A stretch of DNA of 64,000 nt, taken from positions 20,419 to 84,418 of the forward strand of contig REEU01000186.1 of the NCBI GenBank assembly GCA_007694905.1, written 5' to 3'. The position numbers and the translations under genes are program-made. This DNA is from Gammaproteobacteria bacterium. Lineage in GTDB: Bacteria; Pseudomonadota; Gammaproteobacteria; Pseudomonadales; Azotimanducaceae. Below, piece by piece: positions 58,578-64,000 of this stretch (positions within the stretch are counted from its first letter, which is position 1; each line of letters begins with the position of its first letter). A model generated the notes under the pieces. That model did no database searches, was not told the origin of the DNA, and saw nothing but the letters and a program-made list of their open reading frames with translations.

Positions 58578-60461
58578 ATGGAACATCCAGACAGCTACGA
58601 CGTCATCGTCATCGGTGGCGGCCATGCCGGCACTGAGGCGGCATTGGCTGCGGCGCGCACGGGTGCCTGTACGCTGCTGCTGACCCAGAGCGTCGAGACC
58701 ATCGGCCAAATGTCCTGCAATCCCGCCATCGGTGGCATCGGCAAGACCCACCTGGTCAAGGAGATCGATGCCCTCGGTGGTGCCATGGCCCGGGCCACGG
58801 ATCGCGCCGGCATTCAGTTCCGGGTGCTGAACGCGCGCAAAGGACCTGCTGTTCGCGCCACCCGTGCCCAGGCCGACCGGGTGCTGTACCGCAACGCCAT
58901 CCGTTCCATGGTGGAGACGCAGCCGGGACTCGACGTCTTTCAGCAGTCGGTGACGGATCTGCGGGTGGAAGGGGACCGGGTCACGGGCGTCGTCACCCAG
59001 ATGGGCCTGATCTTCGCGGCACCGTCGGTGGTGCTGACCACCGGCACCTTTCTAGGCGGCCGCATTCACATAGGCCTCGAACAGCATGCCGGCGGTCGCG
59101 CTGGCGATGCGCCGTCCAATGCCCTGGCAGAACGCCTGCGGGCGCTGCCGTTCCGGGTCGGTCGCCTGAAGACCGGGACGCCACCCCGGATCGACGGCCG
59201 CAGCGTCGACTATGCGGTCATGGAGAAGCAGCCGGGCGACACGCCGGTTCCAGTGATGTCCTACCTGGGCTCGGTGGCGGAGCATCCGCGGCAGGTGCCG
59301 TGCTGGATCACCCGCACCAATGCCACCACCCACGCCATCATCCGCGCGAGTCTTGATCGGTCGCCCATGTATTCCGGCGTCATCGAGGGCACGGGGCCGC
59401 GCTACTGTCCTTCGGTGGAAGACAAGGTGGTGCGGTTCGCCGACAAGGACTCGCATCAGATCTTCGTCGAACCGGAAGGACTCGATACCCACGAGCTGTA
59501 CCCGAACGGAATCTCCACCAGTCTGCCCTTCGACGTGCAGCTGGCGCTGCTGCGTTCCATCCGCGGCTTCGAGCAGGCTCGGATAACGCGGCCCGGCTAT
59601 GCCATCGAGTACGACTACTTCGACCCGCGGGACCTGTCGCCGACCCTGGAAACCCGGGTCATTGAGGGCCTGTTCTTCGCCGGTCAGATCAACGGCACCA
59701 CCGGCTACGAGGAAGCGGCTGCCCAGGGCCTGATCGCTGGGCTGAACGCGGCCCGCCGGGTCGCCGGCCTGCCGGGCTGGACGCCGCGGCGCGACGAAGG
59801 CTACATCGGCGTGCTCATCGACGATCTGATCCGGCTCGGCACCAGCGAGCCGTATCGTATGTTCACCAGTCGGGCCGAGTTCCGGCTGCTGCTGCGCCAG
59901 GACAACGCCGACCTCAGGTTGACGCCCACGGGTCGGGAGCTCGGCCTGGTGGAGGACGTGCGTTGGACCGCGTTCTCGGCCCGCCGCGAGGCCGTCGAGG
60001 CCGGGCTCGCCGACCTGCGCCGGATCCGCGTCGCGCCTGGCAGCGACGCCGCCGAAGGCATCGAGGCTCGCTTTGGTGAAACCCTGGAGCGGGACGTGAC
60101 CCTGGAGAACCTGCTGCGCCGGCCTGCCGTCACCCTCGCGGGTCTCGCGGACATCCTGTCGCTGCCGGCCATGAGTGAGGACGTCGCCGAGCAGGTGGAG
60201 GTGCAGGTCAAGTACTTCGGCTACATCAGTCGGCAGCAGACCGAAGTCGAGCGGATCCGTCGCCATGAGGACACGCCGCTGCCGGTTGATCTTGACTATG
60301 CTCGCGTGGATGGACTGTCCAACGAGGTGCGGGAGAAGCTTGCCGCTGCACGCCCCGACAATCTGGCGCGGGCAAGCCGTATTCCCGGGGTGACACCGGC
60401 GGCCATTTCCCAGCTCCTGATCCACTTGAAGAAGCAGGGCGCGCTTGCGCGCAGCGCGTGA
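58578..60461 (+). CDS. mnmG: tRNA wobble-uridine modification enzyme MnmG
   Basis: FAD-dependent partner of MnmE, 627 aa. The FAD motif [15 protein letters not shown] is near 12-26; other marks are [32 protein letters not shown] and [17 protein letters not shown]. The ATG at 58578 gives an E. coli-like N-terminus; an upstream TTG is not needed. Overlaps rsmG by 4 nt (GTGA). Confidence 0.97.
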   Translation: MEHPDSYDVIVIGGGHAGTEAALAAARTGACTLLLTQSVETIGQMSCNPAIGGIGKTHLVKEIDALGGAMARATDRAGIQFRVLNARKGPAVRATRAQADRVLYRNAIRSMVETQPGLDVFQQSVTDLRVEGDRVTGVVTQMGLIFAAPSVVLTTGTFLGGRIHIGLEQHAGGRAGDAPSNALAERLRALPFRVGRLKTGTPPRIDGRSVDYAVMEKQPGDTPVPVMSYLGSVAEHPRQVPCWITRTNATTHAIIRASLDRSPMYSGVIEGTGPRYCPSVEDKVVRFADKDSHQIFVEPEGLDTHELYPNGISTSLPFDVQLALLRSIRGFEQARITRPGYAIEYDYFDPRDLSPTLETRVIEGLFFAGQINGTTGYEEAAAQGLIAGLNAARRVAGLPGWTPRRDEGYIGVLIDDLIRLGTSEPYRMFTSRAEFRLLLRQDNADLRLTPTGRELGLVEDVRWTAFSARREAVEAGLADLRRIRVAPGSDAAEGIEARFGETLERDVTLENLLRRPAVTLAGLADILSLPAMSEDVAEQVEVQVKYFGYISRQQTEVERIRRHEDTPLPVDLDYARVDGLSNEVREKLAAARPDNLARASRIPGVTPAAISQLLIHLKKQGALARSA

Positions 60462-61090
60462 ATCGACGGCAGCGGCTGTCGGCCGGGCTGGCGTCGGTCG
60501 GCGTGACCCCACCCGGGGACGTCCTCGAGCAGCTTGAAGGGTGGCTCGCGCTGCATGCGCGCTGGTCGCGACGAATGAACCTGACCGGTGCCCGCACGGA
60601 TGAAGAGCTCATCGATCGTCACCTGGTGGATAGCGCAGCCATCGTCCGCTTGCTGCCTGCGGGTGCGCTGGCAGACGTGGGCAGCGGCGCCGGGCTGCCG
60701 GGGTTGGTGGTGGCGATGATCGAACCGCACAGGCCCATGTTCCTGCTCGAGCCCCTCGAGCGCCGCGCCGCGTTCCTGCAGCAGGCGGTGCTGGAGCTCG
60801 GGCTCGGGCAGGTACAGGTGGTCGCAGCGCGCAGCGAACAGTGGCAGCCGCCGCAGGTCCTGGCCGGGGTTCTGGCACGAGCGGTTGCGCCCTTGTCGAG
60901 GCTCGTGAGTCTATGCGCGCCGCTGCTGGGTCCGGGGACGCCTTTGCTGGCCATGAAGGGTCCTGGCTGGCGTGACGAGTTGCTGTCGCTTGCACCGGGC
61001 TGGCGACTGAAAGCGAGCGATCACTATCGCCTTCCAGGTCGTGAATACAAGCACGTTCTGCTCAGGATCGAACAGGAGGAGGGGGTCTGA
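60458..61090 (+). CDS. rsmG: 16S rRNA m7G527 methyltransferase RsmG
   Basis: Methylates G527 of 16S rRNA. The 210-aa product has the SAM motif [14 protein letters not shown] and the N-terminal [20 protein letters not shown] of the family. Starts with GTG in a GTGA overlap with mnmG; its stop shares one base with the parA start. Confidence 0.96.
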   Translation: MNRRQRLSAGLASVGVTPPGDVLEQLEGWLALHARWSRRMNLTGARTDEELIDRHLVDSAAIVRLLPAGALADVGSGAGLPGLVVAMIEPHRPMFLLEPLERRAAFLQQAVLELGLGQVQVVAARSEQWQPPQVLAGVLARAVAPLSRLVSLCAPLLGPGTPLLAMKGPGWRDELLSLAPGWRLKASDHYRLPGREYKHVLLRIEQEEGV

Positions 61091-61860
61091 TGGGCCGGAT
61101 TCTGGCCATCACGAACCAGAAGGGTGGCGTGGGCAAGACCACCAGCAGCGTCAACCTCGCGGCTTCGCTAGCCTGCCAGAGTCGCCGCGTGCTGCTGGTC
61201 GATCTCGATCCCCAGGGCAATGCCACCATGGGTTGTGGCGTCGACAAGCAGGCGCTGGACGCCACGGTGTGCGATCTACTGCTGGATCCGCAGCAGTCCC
61301 TGGCCGATGTCCGGCAGCGCTGCGAGGATCCGGGTTTCGACGTGCTGCCGGCGAATGCGGACCTGACTGCTGCCGAGGTCGAGCTGCTGGCGGTGGAGGG
61401 TCGCGAGTATCGGCTGCGCCGCGTGCTGGAGACGGTCACGGCAGAGTACGACTGGATTCTGATCGACTGTCCGCCGAGTCTGTCCATTCTGACGGTGAAT
61501 GCCCTCACCGCTGCCCATGGGGTCATCATCCCCATGCAGTGCGAGTACTATGCGCTGGAGGGGCTCAGCGCCCTGCTCGATACGATTGCTGCGGTGCGCG
61601 AACGGACCAATCCGGAACTCGAGATCGAGGGCCTTCTGCGGACCATGTACGATCCGCGCAACAGCCTCACGCGCGACGTGTCACGGCAACTCATGCAGCA
61701 CTTCGGCGAGCGGGTCTATCGGACGGTGATTCCGCGCAACGTGCGGCTTGCCGAGGCGCCGAGTCACGGCATGCCCGTGGTGGTCTACGACCGCATCTCG
61801 CGTGGTGCGGTGGCCTATCAGGCGCTGGCCGGGGAACTGATCCGGCGCCATTCCGCATGA
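61090..61860 (+). CDS. parA: chromosome partitioning ATPase ParA
   Basis: Deviant Walker A ATPase that moves parS-ParB complexes, 256 aa. The motif KGGVGKTTS (11-19) has the signature lysine, followed by LLVDLDPQGNATMG and the Walker B-like DWILIDCPPSLS. Coupled to rsmG (TGATG) and to parB (ATGA). Confidence 0.97.
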   Translation: MGRILAITNQKGGVGKTTSSVNLAASLACQSRRVLLVDLDPQGNATMGCGVDKQALDATVCDLLLDPQQSLADVRQRCEDPGFDVLPANADLTAAEVELLAVEGREYRLRRVLETVTAEYDWILIDCPPSLSILTVNALTAAHGVIIPMQCEYYALEGLSALLDTIAAVRERTNPELEIEGLLRTMYDPRNSLTRDVSRQLMQHFGERVYRTVIPRNVRLAEAPSHGMPVVVYDRISRGAVAYQALAGELIRRHSA

Positions 61861-62798
61861 ACAGAACCGCAGACGGGAACGACAGCATGGTGGCGCGCAA
61901 GAGAGGACTTGGCCGTGGGCTCGACGCTCTGCTGGGGGGTAGCCGCCCGGAGACGGACACCCCCGCTGCGATCACGCCGGACCCGGCCGAAGTACAGGAA
62001 GACGGCAGTGGCGAACGACTGCAGCGGCTGCCGCTCGAGCAGCTTCGGCGCGGCCGGTTCCAGCCGCGCCGGGAGATGGACCCGGATCGCCTCGAGGAGC
62101 TGGCGGCCTCCATCCGCGCCCAGGGCGTGATGCAGCCCATCGTCGCGCGGCCCCTCCCGGGCGGCGACAGCTACGAGATCATCGCTGGCGAACGCCGCTG
62201 GCGGGCGGCTCAGCTGGCCGGCCTCGAGCGGATTCCCGTGATCGTCCGGGAGCTCAGTGACGAAGCCGCCATGGCGCTGGGACTGATCGAGAACATCCAG
62301 CGCGAGGAACTCACCCCCATCGAGGAGGCGGTGGCGCTGCAACGCCTGGTGGGGGAGTTCGGCATGACTCAGCAGGCGCTGGCAAACACCATCGGCAAGT
62401 CGCGCACCACAGTGACCAACATGCTGCGGCTGCTGAAACTCAGCGGCGAGGTGCGGGAACTGCTCGATCGCGGCGACATTGAGATGGGGCATGCCCGGGC
62501 CCTGCTGACGCTGGACCCCGCGGATCAGCTCGCCATTGCCCGCGAGGTCGTAGACAAGGGCCTGTCGGTCCGGCAGGCGGAAGCGCTTGCCCGGCGCGCC
62601 GCCGAGGGCGGCGCTGCGCCACGGCGAGCGCGCAGTGATGCGGGCCATGACCCCGATACGGCGGCGCTGGAGCGCAAGCTTTCGGATCAGATGGGCGCGC
62701 CGGTCAGCATCCGCCATACGGCGCGCGGCAGCGGTCAGCTGGTGATCCGCTACTCGAGTCTCGAAGAGCTCGACGGCATCCTGGCCCACATCAAGTGA
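61857..62798 (+). CDS. parB: chromosome partitioning protein ParB
   Basis: DNA-binding CTPase-type partition protein, 313 aa. The N-terminal KRGLGRGLDALLGG, the core with GERRWRAAQLAGL and ENIQREELTPIEEA, a helix-turn-helix (MTQQALANTIGKSRTTVTNMLRLL) and a C-terminal dimerisation part are present. The ATG at 61857 overlaps parA by 4 nt; a second ATG at 61887 gives the more usual start. Its targets are the parS sites in recF. Confidence 0.96.
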   Translation: MNRTADGNDSMVARKRGLGRGLDALLGGSRPETDTPAAITPDPAEVQEDGSGERLQRLPLEQLRRGRFQPRREMDPDRLEELAASIRAQGVMQPIVARPLPGGDSYEIIAGERRWRAAQLAGLERIPVIVRELSDEAAMALGLIENIQREELTPIEEAVALQRLVGEFGMTQQALANTIGKSRTTVTNMLRLLKLSGEVRELLDRGDIEMGHARALLTLDPADQLAIAREVVDKGLSVRQAEALARRAAEGGAAPRRARSDAGHDPDTAALERKLSDQMGAPVSIRHTARGSGQLVIRYSSLEELDGILAHIK

Positions 62799-62860
62799 GG
62801 TCCGGTCGTCCTGAAGTGGCGCCGGGAAGGTGTGAATGATCGCTATGACCTTACCTTTCC

Positions 62861-62889
62861 TTGCGGCGGGCTGATGCCTTGCCTATAAT
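62861..62889 (+). promoter_or_regulatory. sigma70 promoter of the atp operon
   Basis: TTGCGG (62861-62866), a 17-nt spacer and a perfect TATAAT (62884-62889). Located 58 nt before the atpI start, in the gap after parB, and pointing into the atp genes. Confidence 0.7.
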
Positions 62890-62946
62890 CCGCGCGCTTT
62901 CGATGGGGCCGTACCCCATGCTAGCTCATGTCGCCGGCGTCAGGCC

Positions 62947-63342
62947 GTGAGCACGGGACGACGCAAGCTGATAGCGGGACTGCCGCTCGAATACCGGTTA
63001 GTCGGCTTGCAGGGTGCCGTGCTCGCACTGGTGACGCTGGGGCTGGTTCTGCTGACGGGCCCGCATCAATCATTCCTTGCCGGTGGCTTGTGTGCGCTGG
63101 TTCCGAACGCCTGGATGGCGTGGCGGGTGCGGCGGAGGATGGGAACAGATGCCGGCCGGGAGGCTTGGCGTATGCTTTTCGGAGCGTTTGAGAAGCTGGC
63201 CTTGACAGTGGGTCTGCTGGCGTTCTCATTACTGCGCTTGGAAGATTTGAGCGCGCCGGCCTTCTTCGCCGGCTTCATCGTCGCCCTGGCGACACATCAC
63301 GCGGCCCTCGTACTCGATACGGGGGATGGACGAGAGGCCTGA
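62947..63342 (+). CDS. atpI: ATP synthase subunit I (AtpI)
   Basis: Small membrane protein that aids c-ring assembly, 131 aa. Four hydrophobic segments; the second half (MLFGAFEKLALTVGLLAFSLL) is the usual AtpI pattern. Starts with GTG at 62947. First gene of the atp operon, 9 nt before atpB. The family is variable, so the call rests partly on position. Confidence 0.85.
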   Translation: MSTGRRKLIAGLPLEYRLVGLQGAVLALVTLGLVLLTGPHQSFLAGGLCALVPNAWMAWRVRRRMGTDAGREAWRMLFGAFEKLALTVGLLAFSLLRLEDLSAPAFFAGFIVALATHHAALVLDTGDGREA

Positions 63343-63351
63343 GAGCAGCGC

Positions 63352-64000
63352 ATGGCCAGTGGATTCGAAACCACCACAGACGAGTACATTTCCCACCACC
63401 TGGTGAATGCCACGTTCGGGCGCTTTCCCGATGGGCACGAGCGTGCCGGCGAATGGGGTTTCGCAAGCTCCGGCACCGAGGCCGAAGCCATGGGCTTCAT
63501 GGCGATCCATGTGGACACGCTTGGCTGGTCCATCGGCCTCGCATTGTTCTTCATGTACTTCTTCCGCAGAGTCGCGGTCAGCGCCGCCGAGAATCCTGCG
63601 GCCATTCCCACCGGTCTGCGCAACTTCGTCGAGTCCATGATCGACATGATCGACGGATTGGTCAGGAGCGTGTTCAAGCACCCCGACCTCAGCTACGTCG
63701 CACCGATGGCGCTGACGATCTTCGTCTGGGTGTTCTTCATGAACTTGATGGATCTGGTTCCCGTCGACCTGATCCCTTACATCGCCCAGTACGGGCTCGG
63801 CGTCGAGTACATGAAGATCGTTCCGAGCACCGATCCCAACATCACCATGGGGCTGGCGCTTGCGGTGTTCTCGCTGATCATCTTTTTCAGTATTCGGCAA
63901 AAGGGTCTCGGCGGTTTTCTGGCCGAAATTTCTTTCCATCCCTTTGGCAAGTGGCTGCTGCCGTTCAACCTGATGCTGGAGGTGGTCGGACTCCTGGCCA
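63352..64000 (+). CDS. atpB: ATP synthase F0 subunit a (5' part)
   Basis: Proton-channel subunit a, cut by the end of the window after 216 codons. The visible part has an N-terminal region (ASGFETTTDEYISHHLVN), a first membrane helix (IGLALFFMYFFRRVAVSA), a family motif SMIDMIDGLVRSVFKH and the segment MALTIFVWVFFMNLMDLVPVDLIP. Further downstream HPFGKWLLPFNLMLEVVGLLA leads towards the helix that would carry the essential arginine, which lies beyond the window. Spans 63352 to the edge without a stop. Confidence 0.94.
   Translation, partial: MASGFETTTDEYISHHLVNATFGRFPDGHERAGEWGFASSGTEAEAMGFMAIHVDTLGWSIGLALFFMYFFRRVAVSAAENPAAIPTGLRNFVESMIDMIDGLVRSVFKHPDLSYVAPMALTIFVWVFFMNLMDLVPVDLIPYIAQYGLGVEYMKIVPSTDPNITMGLALAVFSLIIFFSIRQKGLGGFLAEISFHPFGKWLLPFNLMLEVVGLLA

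Overview
The window is the replication-origin neighbourhood of a high-GC gammaproteobacterium. Evidence is the block gyrB-recF-dnaN-dnaA-[oriC]-rpmH-rnpA-yidD-yidC-mnmE ... mnmG-rsmG-parA-parB-atpI-atpB, Pseudomonas-type parS sites inside recF, and Pseudomonas-like gene order on the left arm (polA-DUF2782-thrB; the coxBA-ctaG-coxC-surf1-ctaAB-sco set; prlC-aroE-tsaC-dprA; LysM gene-def-fmt-rsmB-trkA; lpxL-like/tag/gmhB/plsC-like). The species cannot be named from this sequence. No rRNA, tRNA, CRISPR array or insertion sequence was seen.

Layout. 113-4146: polA, a DUF2782 exported protein and homoserine kinase. 4168-6488: egtB-egtD, two ergothioneine genes. 6540-15239: a leftward caa3-type cytochrome c oxidase locus with structural subunits (coxB with fused cytochrome c, coxA, coxC), copper insertion (ctaG, sco, a second CxxxC protein), heme A synthesis (ctaA, ctaB) and surf1; one small DUF2909 gene faces the other way. 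15632-20459: leftward DUF2387 gene, prlC, aroE, tsaC and dprA, mostly overlapping by 1-4 nt. 20622-32941: an accessory block lying between dprA and the LysM gene, which are neighbours in Pseudomonas. It holds a PhnD/C/E/E-type ABC importer followed 5 nt later by a dGTPase-like gene, then a catabolic-looking module: frameshifted TonB-dependent receptor, tandem HxlR-type regulator, acyl-CoA/AMP ligase, thiolase and carotenoid/stilbene-cleaving oxygenase.

32931-42845: LysM (TsaP-like) gene, def-fmt-rsmB-trkA-trkH, then lipid acyltransferases, tag and gmhB. 42923-48998: leftward gyrB, recF, dnaN, dnaA. 48999-49594: oriC candidate with an AT-rich stretch, one perfect DnaA box and a textbook rpmH promoter. 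49595-53552: rightward rpmH to mnmE. 53820-58527: a second accessory insert splitting mnmE from mnmG (tandem Usp, SLC13-type permease with regulatory domains, exported-looking SDR, amidohydrolase). 58578-64000: mnmG, rsmG, parA, parB, atp promoter, atpI and the 5' part of atpB.

The most distinctive signal is a shared motif of about 18 bp, close to AGTCTCGTTATGCAAGCG, found in all three regulatory gaps of the catabolic module (27216, 28347, 31426) and seen by eye nowhere else. With the duplicated HxlR regulator encoded in the middle, it suggests one self-contained regulon for uptake and oxidative cleavage of an unknown hydrophobic substrate.
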